Shown one piece after another: positions 16,730 through 25,701 of a DNA stretch of 64,000 nt; the stretch's first letter is position 1; every line of letters starts with the position of its first letter. The stretch spans positions 1-64,000 of the forward strand of contig JAEZLJ010000131.1 of assembly GCA_023415275.1 (NCBI GenBank), in the 5' to 3' direction. The translations under genes and the position numbers were made by a program. The stretch is from Bacteroidota bacterium (GTDB lineage Bacteria > Bacteroidota > Bacteroidia > Chitinophagales > Chitinophagaceae). The notes under the pieces were generated by a model. That model searched no databases, was not told the DNA's origin, and saw only the letters and a program-made list of their open reading frames with translations.

Positions 16730-17623
16730 CTAAACAATGAAGGTTTTTTCCAAACCTTCTTCGAAACTAATAGGTCGAAAATCTAATTCTTTTTGAGCCC
16801 TAGAGATGTTAAAGCCAGTTTTCAAGGGTCTTTTTGCTGGTTCCTGTAAATCTTTTTCCGTAATATTTTTAATCAAATCAGCGTCCAAATTTAAATAGTT
16901 AGCTACCCGAACAGCCATTTGGTAGGGCGATAAAACATCCTGTCCCGAAAGATGATATACACCCATAGCATTTTTCAATATGATCTGAAGAATACCCTGC
17001 GCAAGGTCTTCAACATAGGTAGGTGTTCTCACCTGGTCAGAAAAGATAGAAAGTGAATTACCTTTTTCCAGGGCTTTGGCAACTACAGTCAAAAGATTAT
17101 CCCTGCTGGCAATAGGTTTCCCATATACCAATACAGTGCGGGCTATAGCCCAGGAATGAGGATATAGCATCACTTGATCCTCGGCTAAAATCTTGGTGTC
17201 ACCATAATAATTTACCGCTCGTCTTTCATCATCTTCTTCATACATGCCTTTGGTTCCATCAAATACAAAGTCGGTGGACAGGAATATGAATTTGGATCCA
17301 ATCGCTTCACTTGCTTTTAATAAATGCATGGTTCCGACTACATTGTTTTGAAAAGCGTTCTCCTTATTTTTCTCACATTCATCAGGTTTGGAGATGGCAC
17401 CGGCATGAACGACTATATCTGGCCTGGAGGTGGCTATTACCTGCTCCACTTGTTCCTTGCTGGTAAAATCCATTGTGACGTATTGGAAATTTTGTTCCTG
17501 GAAAGGAAGGCGGCAAGGCCCCCTGCCAGTGCCTGTAACTTTATACTGATTTTGCAATAGCAAACGTGTAAGATAAAAGCCCAGGAAGCCATTGGCGCCG
17601 GTGATCAAAACCTTGTTCATCAT
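16730..17623 (-). CDS. NAD-dependent SDR protein, dTDP-4-dehydrorhamnose reductase-like
   Basis: The 297-residue extended SDR has the Rossmann motif ITGANGFLGFYLTRLL, a substrate-type Ser-Thr motif in LSTDFVFDG and the catalytic YxxxK (YYGDTK). It resembles the RmlD substrate-binding superfamily. No other rhamnose genes are nearby, so the sugar nucleotide is unknown and the true reaction may differ. Two adjacent ATG codons (17623 and 17620) could start it. Confidence 0.82.
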   Translation of the reverse strand: MMNKVLITGANGFLGFYLTRLLLQNQYKVTGTGRGPCRLPFQEQNFQYVTMDFTSKEQVEQVIATSRPDIVVHAGAISKPDECEKNKENAFQNNVVGTMHLLKASEAIGSKFIFLSTDFVFDGTKGMYEEDDERRAVNYYGDTKILAEDQVMLYPHSWAIARTVLVYGKPIASRDNLLTVVAKALEKGNSLSIFSDQVRTPTYVEDLAQGILQIILKNAMGVYHLSGQDVLSPYQMAVRVANYLNLDADLIKNITEKDLQEPAKRPLKTGFNISRAQKELDFRPISFEEGLEKTFIV

Positions 17624-17684
17624 TCAAAAATAAGAGACCGCGTTTTGCCTGCCATGTAAAAGAGTAAAGGAATTCATTTTTGCT

Positions 17685-17692
17685 TAGGTTTG
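17685..17692 (+). promoter_or_regulatory. -7 promoter box of hbd
   Basis: TAGGTTTG, exact TAnnTTTG match, 20 bases before the ATG. Confidence 0.5.
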
Positions 17693-17712
17693 CGCTTCTA
17701 TAAAAAGACTAT

Positions 17713-18600
17713 ATGAATAGAGTATCAGTAATTGGTGCAGGCACCATGGGCAACGGCATAGCTCACCTGTTTGCCCAATATGGGTTTGAGGTAAAGCTGA
17801 TAGATGTGTCAGCTGACCAGCTTAATAATGCACTGGCTACGATAACAAAAAACCTCGATCGCCAGGTAGCTAAGGGTACACTTACACCAGCAGCAAAGGA
17901 AGAAGCATTAAGCAACATCACTACACATACATCCCTGGAAGAAGGTGTAAAGTTTGCAGACCTGGTAGTGGAGGCTGCAACTGAAAATAAAGACCTGAAG
18001 CTGAATATTTTTAGGATACTGGATACCCATGCACCAGAGGGATGCATATTAGCCTCCAACACATCCTCAATATCCATCACCAGTATTGCGGCCGTTACCT
18101 CCCGTCCAGGACAGGTAATAGGGATGCATTTTATGAACCCTGTGCCTGTGATGAAACTGGTGGAAGTGATCAATGGATATGGTACGAAAAAAGAAGTTAC
18201 GGAAACCATTGTTGATTTAAGCAGGCGTCTGAACAAGGTACCCTGTATCGTAAATGATTATCCCGGGTTTATTGCCAATAGAATTTTGATGCCTATGATT
18301 AATGAGGCCATCTATAGTTTATTTGAAGGGGTGGCCAGTGTGGAAGCTATTGATACGGTGATGAAGTTGGGTATGGCTCATCCGATGGGTCCACTTCAAC
18401 TGGCAGACTTCATTGGGCTGGATGTATGTTTAAGTATTTTAAACGTACTTCATGAAGGATTTGGACACCCCAAATACGCTCCCTGTCCTTTATTGGTTAA
18501 TATGGTAACTGCCAGGAAACTAGGTGTAAAAACAGGCGAAGGCTTTTATACCTACCAGGGCAATAGTAAAGAATTGGTGGTAAGTGCCAGGTTTAGCTAA
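17713..18600 (+). CDS. hbd: 3-hydroxybutyryl-CoA dehydrogenase
   Basis: The 295-residue NAD(P)-dependent enzyme interconverts 3-hydroxyacyl-CoA and acetoacetyl-CoA. The N-terminal Rossmann motif is VIGAGTMGNGIAHLFA; the catalytic His lies in GMHFMNPVPVMKLVEVI; the C-terminal dimer domain begins NDYPGFIANRILMPMINEA, with HPMGPLQLADFIGLD. Length and motifs fit the single-domain HBDH family rather than the fused FadB type. It is monocistronic with a strong terminator. Confidence 0.94.
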   Translation: MNRVSVIGAGTMGNGIAHLFAQYGFEVKLIDVSADQLNNALATITKNLDRQVAKGTLTPAAKEEALSNITTHTSLEEGVKFADLVVEAATENKDLKLNIFRILDTHAPEGCILASNTSSISITSIAAVTSRPGQVIGMHFMNPVPVMKLVEVINGYGTKKEVTETIVDLSRRLNKVPCIVNDYPGFIANRILMPMINEAIYSLFEGVASVEAIDTVMKLGMAHPMGPLQLADFIGLDVCLSILNVLHEGFGHPKYAPCPLLVNMVTARKLGVKTGEGFYTYQGNSKELVVSARFS

Positions 18601-18634
18601 TTAAAACTGTCAATGTATTCTTTATAACTGTTAA

Positions 18635-18672
18635 TGGAAAGAGGCTGTCCGGGAAAGACAGCCTCTTTTCTT
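18635..18672 (+). terminator. Terminator of hbd
   Basis: GAAAGAGGCTGTC and GACAGCCTCTTTTC form a 12-bp stem around CGGGAAA, with a T-rich tail, between convergent genes. Confidence 0.88.
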
Positions 18673-18688
18673 ATAAGATGCAAGTTAT

Positions 18689-20026
18689 TTATTGGTAGCC
18701 TAATTTGAGTTCTACTCTCCTATTCTTTGAACGGCCAGCTGCAGTTTTATTATCTGCAACAGGTTGATCCATGCCGTAACCAGCTGATGTAAGCCGTGAT
18801 TCGTCGATACCTTTTGAAACCAGGTATTGCTTCACACTGGCAGCTCTCTGTTCACTTAATGTTTGATTGTATTCCGCTTTACCCACATTATCTGTATGAC
18901 CTTCAATAGAAAGTTTCAGATTGCTGTCATCGTTTAATATTTTAACGATATCATCAAGGGCCTTATTAGATTTGGAAGAAAGCTTTGCGCTTCCAGTGAT
19001 AAAGAAAATGTTCTTAGCCGCATAATTTACTTTAGCGATCACTTCCTGTTTCACTTCAGGACAACCATTATTTTCCCTGGTGCCTGCCACTGTTGGACAT
19101 TTATCTTCTTCATCATTTACACCATCATTATCCGTATCAGGAACCGGGCAACCATTGTATCGGGCCACACCTGCTACTGAAGGGCATTTATCCTCTTCAT
19201 CATTCACACCATCTTTGTCAGTATCCGGCACTGGACATCCCTTGTATTTTGCCAAACCTGCAACAGTTGGACAAGCATCTTCTTCATCGTTGATACCATC
19301 GTTATCTGTATCAGGTACAGGGCACCCATTATATTTAAGCGTACCTGCCACTGTAGGACATTTATCTGAATTGTCAGGAATACCATCGCCATCAGTATCC
19401 ACAGGAGCGGGAGGTACTACTTCCTTTACAACAGGTTCCTTTTTATTAGCAATAACACCTGAAATACCAATGCTGTTTACAAAATGGTAGTTATTGGTTT
19501 CCGTGGTAACTGGTACACGGTATTGGGAAGATATGAATAAAGAAGCCTCATCAAAAAAGTTGATCTTAAAGCCAAGGCCTAATGGAACGAAGGCGCCGTA
19601 ATAGCTCTTATACTTGCTGGCTCCTACCCCTGCAATCAGATAAGGGGTTAAAATATATTTTTCAGGAAGCAACTTGAAGTTAAATGAAGCATCTCCTTCG
19701 AAAAGTGCAGCACTGTTAGTGGTAGTATTTTTAGCAGGAAGTGGAATGGTAGGAAAAGAAATCCCAATGGTACCTGCAAAGTCAATGTATTTACGCAGGC
19801 CGTTAAAATAGGTAACCGCAATGCCTGGAGACATTTCACTAAACTTTGCCCATTCATTATTGGTGAAGACCCTTGACAGGCTACCCTGGCGAATACGTTG
19901 CGGGGTAACGAAATCATTAAAAAAGAAACTTACACCTATCGCTTTAGGCCGAATAGTATTTTCCTGTGCTGATACGGATTGAAACAAGCAACCAAGTATA
20001 AGTAAGGAAGCCGCGACTTTCTTCAT
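18689..20026 (-). CDS. OmpA-family outer membrane protein with thrombospondin type-3 repeats
   Basis: The 445-residue protein has a signal peptide (MKKVAASLLILGCLFQSVSA), an N-terminal beta-barrel or beta-rich domain (about 20-185), four to five Ca-binding TSP3 repeats of the form DTDxDGxxDxxDxCPTVAG (about 207-315), and a C-terminal OmpA peptidoglycan-binding domain (about 330-443, with IEGHTDNVG and RRVELKLG). It should link the outer membrane to peptidoglycan. I start at 20026 because the longer frame puts 22 unlikely residues ahead of the signal peptide. Confidence 0.93.
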   Translation of the reverse strand: MKKVAASLLILGCLFQSVSAQENTIRPKAIGVSFFFNDFVTPQRIRQGSLSRVFTNNEWAKFSEMSPGIAVTYFNGLRKYIDFAGTIGISFPTIPLPAKNTTTNSAALFEGDASFNFKLLPEKYILTPYLIAGVGASKYKSYYGAFVPLGLGFKINFFDEASLFISSQYRVPVTTETNNYHFVNSIGISGVIANKKEPVVKEVVPPAPVDTDGDGIPDNSDKCPTVAGTLKYNGCPVPDTDNDGINDEEDACPTVAGLAKYKGCPVPDTDKDGVNDEEDKCPSVAGVARYNGCPVPDTDNDGVNDEEDKCPTVAGTRENNGCPEVKQEVIAKVNYAAKNIFFITGSAKLSSKSNKALDDIVKILNDDSNLKLSIEGHTDNVGKAEYNQTLSEQRAASVKQYLVSKGIDESRLTSAGYGMDQPVADNKTAAGRSKNRRVELKLGYQ

Positions 20027-20109
20027 AAAAGTAGTTTGGTTTATGCGGGACAAAAATAAATGCATTGCAATAAAAATAGGAAAATATTTCACCTTCTTTA
20101 AAAGATGAT

Positions 20110-20514
20110 CTAGCCAGGATCTTTTTCCAATACTTCCACTTTTACCTGGGTAAGACCTCTGCCTGTATAAGCCAATTTTTTTGCTGCAGATTTGCTAAGA
20201 TCAACTATACGTTTCATTCTTGGATGAAGCCTGTCATTAGTCTTAACAATGACTGATTTGTTATTTTTGAGGTTAGTGACCCGGATCCAGGTGCCCAGCG
20301 GAAGGATGTTGCAGGCGGCGGTCAACTTATTATGGTCATAAATCTCACCGTTGGCTGTAGGCCTGCCGTTGAATTTATCTGCATAATAACTGGCTATGCC
20401 ATAATAGACCTTTGGTTTTGGATCAAAATAAGCGTTATTAGCTTTTGATGAAGCTTCCCAGCTAAGGCCAAATGAAAGATGAAAGATGTAATAAAACAGG
20501 ATAACATATTTCAT
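20110..20514 (-). CDS. RlpA-like double-psi beta-barrel septal/cell-wall protein
   Basis: The 134-residue exported protein (signal about 1-19) carries the RlpA domain: GIASYYADKFNGRPTANGEIYD, then TAACNILPLGTWIRVTNL and the catalytic-type NDRLHPRMKRIVDLSKSAAKKL. RlpA enzymes are lytic transglycosylases acting on glycan strands lacking stem peptides. No SPOR domain is present. It follows the L,D-transpeptidase gene after 5 bases in the same direction, pointing to one cell-wall operon. Confidence 0.9.
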   Translation of the reverse strand: MKYVILFYYIFHLSFGLSWEASSKANNAYFDPKPKVYYGIASYYADKFNGRPTANGEIYDHNKLTAACNILPLGTWIRVTNLKNNKSVIVKTNDRLHPRMKRIVDLSKSAAKKLAYTGRGLTQVKVEVLEKDPG

Positions 20515-20519
20515 AGGAA

Positions 20520-22208
20520 TTATTTATCTGAAAAAATCTTTTCTCTTATTCTCCTGTCATCTCCATAAACATCATCGTAAAACACAACATTATCTTTTTC
20601 TACATCGCAGGTAAAATACCTGATAAATAACGGGATCTTTTTCCTCACTGGTATCAAATGTTTTTCCTTTAAAACCAGCCAATTGTTCACTGTATCTATT
20701 GGAATAAATTTATTACCGTATAAACTGTCATTGCGTAAAATAAAATGAGTTAATTCCTGCCAGGCCTGCACCCGCACACAACCATGGCTGAGTGCCCGTT
20801 TAGATTTACTGAATAAATACCGTTGGTTGGTATCATGTAAATAAACTGAATATTTATTAGGAAAATTAAACTTCATTACCCCTAAAGCATTTTCATCGCC
20901 ACTTCCCTGCACTACACTATAGGGTATTCCTTCCTTATACTTTGCCCACGTCACCTTATATGGATCAACTTCATTACCCTCCTCATCAAATAAGGTAAAT
21001 CCTTTCCTGATGGTATAGCCAGGATCACGCTTTAATCCTGGTAATATATCTTTTTTGATAATGCTTTCAGGTATGTGCCATTTAGGATAAGTGATCAAAT
21101 CGGTAATGGCGCTAGTGATCAAAGGAGTTTTAGTTTCAGGCTTTCCTACTACTACCCTGGATGTCAACACCACGGTGTCGCTGTCTATTACCTGGAGGTA
21201 ATATGCTGGAATATTTACCCATATATACTGGGTTGGCAGGGGTTGCAACATTTTATACTTATCCAATGTAATAGCAATCCTAATGAACTTTTCCTTATCC
21301 GTATTATTGAGCCTGTCGATCAATGACGTTGATATTAAGCCATCAGCTTTCAGGTTTTTCTTTTTTTGATATTTCCTTATCGCTTTGGCTACTTCAATGG
21401 AGTCAGGGTCAGCAATATGCATCAACGAAGAATCATCTTCAGAAAGTCTTTTATATACCAGTTGCGGGAACTGCAAGCTATCTTTTGGCTTTATTATAGT
21501 GTAATCTTTAAAATGAGCTTTTGTAAGAAATTTCTTTAAACCGGTTTTTAATTTCTGGTAGCCTGGATTAACAGGTTCTAATAGAGTGGTGAAGGAATCA
21601 ATTGTTACACTTTTAAATTGTTTTATTTGGGATGTAAAAAAGGCGGGAGTTAGTACAGAATCTGTTGCTAATAAACTATCCGGAAGCAACCTGCCTTTTG
21701 ACAGGTCCTTTACTATTTGAACAAAAGCAGAAGTAAGGAGCAAATCACTATAAGCCCATTTGGCAGCATCAAGTTTGACCTGAGAAGAAGTATCCAGTTT
21801 GAGTTGCTTTTTCAGGCCACCAAGAGTCACGTTATAATAGTCTTCAGGAAACAATCCGTAATTGCGGGCACTGTCAATTAATTGAAAAAGAGAGTCACCA
21901 TTGTTTAAAAAGCTACCTTTCTTGGACCATATTGGTTGAAAAGAATATTCATTATAAATGGACTGGAGAATTGAAGCATTTTTCAGCTGGAAGGAATCAT
22001 CTATCTGCTTGTTATTTTGAAGAACATCTTTAAGTGTGCCTTCAATGATATCTTCAGCACTAACATTAATGTCTTCTGCTTTTGCCACAATCTTTTTTTC
22101 CTCTATGGTGACTGGATGATCATTACAGGCACTTATTAAAATAATGGGAAGGAAAAATAATAAAGCTATAATGCCGGTTAGAAAAAGGTCATGTTTAGGT
22201 TTAATCAT
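20520..22208 (-). CDS. L,D-transpeptidase (YcbB-like)
   Basis: The 562-residue periplasmic enzyme forms 3-3 crosslinks or attaches proteins to peptidoglycan. It has an N-terminal signal/anchor with a Cys (LIISACNDH), possibly a lipoprotein, an N-terminal helical domain (about 60-240), a peptidoglycan-binding-1-like segment (about 270-310, IRKYQKKKNLKADGLIS) and the YkuD catalytic domain (about 340-500) with the SHGCVRV motif, nucleophile Cys477. This arrangement is that of YcbB/LdtD. Confidence 0.92.
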   Translation of the reverse strand: MIKPKHDLFLTGIIALLFFLPIILISACNDHPVTIEEKKIVAKAEDINVSAEDIIEGTLKDVLQNNKQIDDSFQLKNASILQSIYNEYSFQPIWSKKGSFLNNGDSLFQLIDSARNYGLFPEDYYNVTLGGLKKQLKLDTSSQVKLDAAKWAYSDLLLTSAFVQIVKDLSKGRLLPDSLLATDSVLTPAFFTSQIKQFKSVTIDSFTTLLEPVNPGYQKLKTGLKKFLTKAHFKDYTIIKPKDSLQFPQLVYKRLSEDDSSLMHIADPDSIEVAKAIRKYQKKKNLKADGLISTSLIDRLNNTDKEKFIRIAITLDKYKMLQPLPTQYIWVNIPAYYLQVIDSDTVVLTSRVVVGKPETKTPLITSAITDLITYPKWHIPESIIKKDILPGLKRDPGYTIRKGFTLFDEEGNEVDPYKVTWAKYKEGIPYSVVQGSGDENALGVMKFNFPNKYSVYLHDTNQRYLFSKSKRALSHGCVRVQAWQELTHFILRNDSLYGNKFIPIDTVNNWLVLKEKHLIPVRKKIPLFIRYFTCDVEKDNVVFYDDVYGDDRRIREKIFSDK

Positions 22209-22402
22209 AGGTTATATAGCTTAACGACCATACAAAATAAATATTTTGCTGTTCAGAAAAGGGCTTTTGATAAATTATTATGATTAATCTTAATAAATCT
22301 GCAGAAAAATAAAACTAATTATTGAGAAAGTATAATGGACAGACCTCTTCCGGGCCATCTTTAAAAAGACTTTACAGAAAATCCAATCAATTTTTTATTT
22401 CA

Positions 22403-23401
22403 TTAAGAATTAACCACTCTTGAAAGCTTTTGTTCAAGTAGTAAAAGGTCGGCAAGCACCATTGCCGTTATTGCTTCCAAAACCGGGGGTACACGTAAGG
22501 CGATGCAAAGATCATGTCGTCCTTTGACTGAAAATTTCTCCACTGTGCCAATCTCCCAAATCCAGGATTCCTGTTCTTTTGGAGTAGAAGAAGTCGGCTT
22601 TACAACAACTCTGAATATGATATCATTACCATTACTAATGCCGCCAACAATACCGCCTGCATGATTGGTGCGGGTATGACCTGTAGCAGTATCCATAGCA
22701 TCATTGTGATCACTACCAAACATTTGAGCAGCTTTAAAACCTACACCGAATTCAATACCTTTTATAGCAGGGATAGAGAATGCCGCATGACTTATCAAAG
22801 ACTCTACGGAGTTAAAAAAAGGTTCGCCCAATCCTAATGGAATTCCCGTGACCCGGCATTCAACGATACCACCAACTGAATCTTTGGCATCAATAGCCTT
22901 TTGCAATCCCTTTTCAATATCCTTCTCTCCTCCAACCTCTGTGATTTGGGCGGATATGGTAATATCGCGTAATAACTTTTTAGCTATGACTCCTGCTGCA
23001 ACCAGGCATACCGTTAATCTACCACTAAAATGTCCCCCACCTCTAAAATCTTCGAATGCTCCGTATTTTTTATGCGCCACAAAATCAGCGTGTCCAGGCC
23101 TTGGAATAGCTCTTTGCTTTTCGTAGTCTCCAGAGCGGGTATTCTTATTTTCAAATAAAATGGTTAAAGGCGCACCTGTCGTTTTATTATTGAATACACC
23201 AGAAATGAATATGGGTAAATCATCTTCTTTCCTTGGAGTAGTACCTTTTTGCGAACCTCCTTTCCTTCTTTCAATATCTGCCACAAAATCTTCCGCCCCA
23301 ATGGGAAGACCTGCAGGAACTCCATCTATTGAAATGCCCACGGAAGGCCCATGTGATTCACCAAAAATTGAGGTTCTGAATATTTGCCCAAAGGAATTCA
23401 T
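22403..23401 (-). CDS. aroC: Chorismate synthase
   Basis: The 332-residue FMN-dependent enzyme makes chorismate from EPSP. Motifs: GESHGPSVGISIDGVPAGLPI at the N-terminus, RRKGGSQKGTTPRKEDD, RPGHADFVAHKKYGAFEDFRGGGHFSGR, and HAGGIVGGISNGNDI. It is slightly shorter than most members, but all motifs are present. Last gene of the aromatic operon; I see no clear terminator in the 194 bases after it. Confidence 0.96.
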   Translation of the reverse strand: MNSFGQIFRTSIFGESHGPSVGISIDGVPAGLPIGAEDFVADIERRKGGSQKGTTPRKEDDLPIFISGVFNNKTTGAPLTILFENKNTRSGDYEKQRAIPRPGHADFVAHKKYGAFEDFRGGGHFSGRLTVCLVAAGVIAKKLLRDITISAQITEVGGEKDIEKGLQKAIDAKDSVGGIVECRVTGIPLGLGEPFFNSVESLISHAAFSIPAIKGIEFGVGFKAAQMFGSDHNDAMDTATGHTRTNHAGGIVGGISNGNDIIFRVVVKPTSSTPKEQESWIWEIGTVEKFSVKGRHDLCIALRVPPVLEAITAMVLADLLLLEQKLSRVVNS

Positions 23402-23410
23402 GCAATAAAT

Positions 23411-24691
23411 TTAATTATGTTTAAATATAGTAGCATTTAATGCGCTAAGATCATTATAAAACCCAGGGTACGATTTATTTACTGCTTCTGCATCCGCGAT
23501 TGTGACCGGCCCTTCAGCACCTAAAGCTGCCACTGCACAAGCCATTGCTATTCTATGGTCATGATGTGAATGCGTGAAAGCTGGTTTAATTCCTGTGCCC
23601 CCTTTAATCACCATGTAGTCATCCTGAAGCGTGATTTCTATTCCCATTTTTGCGAATTCTTCCTGTAAGGTTAGTGCACGATTACTTTCTTTATGAGTTA
23701 AGCGATGAACGCCCTCAATCACCGAAGTGCCCGAACAGTAAGCTGCTAAACTTACCAATGGGGGAAAAAGATCGGGACAATCAGTAGCATTAAAATGGAA
23801 AGGCTTTAGAGGAGTTTTAATGATCTCCAATTCAGTTTCCCTGATACTCATGGAAACCCCGGTTTGATGCAATGCCTGTATAACAGCCTTATCGGCTTGT
23901 GTTGAAAACATATCCAATCCTTTTACTGTAATGTTTCCAGCTATGGCAGCTGCCACGAGCAAGAATGCACCACCGCTCCAGTCACTTTCTATTGTGTAAT
24001 TGATCTCCTTATTGGAAAATGCTGCAATGGACTGCTTTGGAAAATAAAATTTCTGATACTGATCATTTATAGGGACATGCAATCCAAATTCAGTCATAAC
24101 CTTTAAGGTAAGGTCGATATAAGGTTTACTATTCAGGTTCTCCACCTGAATAGTAATATCACTGGCATTGGCACCTGAAAAAGCCATCAACAATCCTGTG
24201 AGGAACTGGGATGACAATGATCCATCCACTGTAATATTGCCAGGAACCAATGGGCCCTTTATGGTTAATGGTAATAAGCCATTATTGGAAGTTACATGAA
24301 CCTTAAGTTCTGGCAGCACCTTGCTAAAAAAGGACAAAGGTCTGTTCAATAAGCTACCTTCTCCATTAATTGTAATGGTGTCTTTGCTCAAGGCTGCGAT
24401 GGGCGTGAACATACGAACTGATAAACCGCTTTCTCCACAATTTATACCAGTGGATATAGGTTGTACCCCTTTACTTTCAATAATGATATTTGTGCCTGAT
24501 TTTTCAATGGAGGCACCCAACTGTTTAATGATTTCCAGTGCTGCATGATCATCGGCAGAAACACCCGGGTTGTCCAAAATAGTTTTACCAGTTTTAATGA
24601 GCGCTGCTGCACAAGCTCTTTGCATAGCACTTTTAGAGGCTGGCGCAGTAATCATTCCATTTAATGAGCCGGGATGTATAGTTACATTCAT
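23411..24691 (-). CDS. aroA: 3-phosphoshikimate 1-carboxyvinyltransferase (EPSP synthase)
   Basis: The 426-residue enzyme joins PEP to shikimate-3-phosphate. It has two inverse-alpha-beta half-domains with the motifs PASKSAMQRACAAAL, CGESGLSVRMFTPIAAL, DGSLSSQFLTGLLMAFSGA and HRLTHKESNRALTL, and the C-terminal HSHHDHRIAMACAVAALGA. The substrate-binding Lys, Ser and Arg are visible in these motifs. The ATG overlaps the aroB stop by one base. Confidence 0.95.
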   Translation of the reverse strand: MNVTIHPGSLNGMITAPASKSAMQRACAAALIKTGKTILDNPGVSADDHAALEIIKQLGASIEKSGTNIIIESKGVQPISTGINCGESGLSVRMFTPIAALSKDTITINGEGSLLNRPLSFFSKVLPELKVHVTSNNGLLPLTIKGPLVPGNITVDGSLSSQFLTGLLMAFSGANASDITIQVENLNSKPYIDLTLKVMTEFGLHVPINDQYQKFYFPKQSIAAFSNKEINYTIESDWSGGAFLLVAAAIAGNITVKGLDMFSTQADKAVIQALHQTGVSMSIRETELEIIKTPLKPFHFNATDCPDLFPPLVSLAAYCSGTSVIEGVHRLTHKESNRALTLQEEFAKMGIEITLQDDYMVIKGGTGIKPAFTHSHHDHRIAMACAVAALGAEGPVTIADAEAVNKSYPGFYNDLSALNATIFKHN

Positions 24692-25701
24692 TACAAAGTG
24701 CTATATATTTGGTCTATAGATATTTTTTCTATCACTCCTTTCCCAATTTTCTCCAATAAGATAAAGTTGATAGCATTACTTACTTTTTTCTTATCTCGTT
24801 TTAAAACATCGATCACTTTTTCCTTATCAAAGTTGGCGTAAGTAGGAAGACCATATTGAGCTAAAACACCTGATACCTTTTGTGGGTGTTTAAATCCGTT
24901 TATGGTATTAGAAAGGTCCGAGGCGAATGTCATGCCTATAGAAATAGCTTGTCCATGAGAAAGTTCATACTGGTTTTCTAAGGCGTGGCCCAGGGTATGC
25001 CCAAAATTAAGCAGCTTGCGATCACCTTTTTCGAATTCATCCTGCATGACCACTTTGGTCTTGATCAGAACATTCCTACGTATAAGGTTTGAAGTTTCCT
25101 TTTTCTTTTTGATATAGTGTTCGAGGTCATTCAATTCCAGGTTTCTAAACATGGAAGCATCCTTTATACAGGCATGTTTGATGATCTCTGCAAAACCGTT
25201 TTGCCATTCCTGGCTCGGTAAGGTGTTTAGAAATTGCAGATCCTGCAGAATAAAAGAGGGTTGCCTGATAGCGCCAACCATGTTTTTATAAACACCTACA
25301 TCAATTCCATTTTTACCGCCTATTGAAGCATCTACGAGGGACAATAAAGTAGTCGGAATGAATCCAAAGTTAATACCTCTCATGTAGATTGAAGCCACAT
25401 ACCCGGCCAGGTCCGTGATGACACCCCCGCCCACGCCCACCAGGGTTGTCTGCCTGTCTGCACCTATATCAATCAATTGTTCGATAACCGAATCCACGGT
25501 TTCCTTCACTTTGAATTCTTCACCTGGCTTTAAAACTATTGTGTTCCAATTTTTAAACTTTTTGGTATGACCTTCAAAAACATTTTCGTCAGTAAGAATG
25601 ATGGTGTTCTTTTGATCAACAATTGATTTTAGCTGGGCCATTCCGGCCTGGAAGAAATAATTAACGGAGGAGGTGCTGAAGCGAAAAGTTTTCTGATCCA
25701 T
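24691..25701 (-). CDS. aroB: 3-dehydroquinate synthase
   Basis: The 336-residue NAD- and metal-dependent enzyme cyclises DAHP to dehydroquinate. Motifs: GGGVITDLAGYVASIYMRGINFGFIPTTLLSLVDASIGGKNGID for NAD binding and catalysis, GFAEIIKHACI and LNFGHTLGHALE, whose Glu and His residues bind the metal. It overlaps both neighbours by one base, showing tight translational coupling. Confidence 0.96.
   Translation of the reverse strand: MDQKTFRFSTSSVNYFFQAGMAQLKSIVDQKNTIILTDENVFEGHTKKFKNWNTIVLKPGEEFKVKETVDSVIEQLIDIGADRQTTLVGVGGGVITDLAGYVASIYMRGINFGFIPTTLLSLVDASIGGKNGIDVGVYKNMVGAIRQPSFILQDLQFLNTLPSQEWQNGFAEIIKHACIKDASMFRNLELNDLEHYIKKKKETSNLIRRNVLIKTKVVMQDEFEKGDRKLLNFGHTLGHALENQYELSHGQAISIGMTFASDLSNTINGFKHPQKVSGVLAQYGLPTYANFDKEKVIDVLKRDKKKVSNAINFILLEKIGKGVIEKISIDQIYSTL

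Noticed and set aside
19080..19400. Regular repeats that might suggest a CRISPR array
   Set aside because: They encode the Ca-binding TSP3 repeats in frame; there are no unique spacers between identical palindromic repeats.
19080..19490. 136-codon open frame on the plus strand
   Set aside because: It is antisense to the TSP3 repeats of the OmpA protein; the repeat bias keeps the opposite strand open.
20041..20092. 22-residue N-terminal extension of the OmpA/TSP3 protein
   Set aside because: The internal MKKVAASLL start gives a clean signal peptide; the extension does not.
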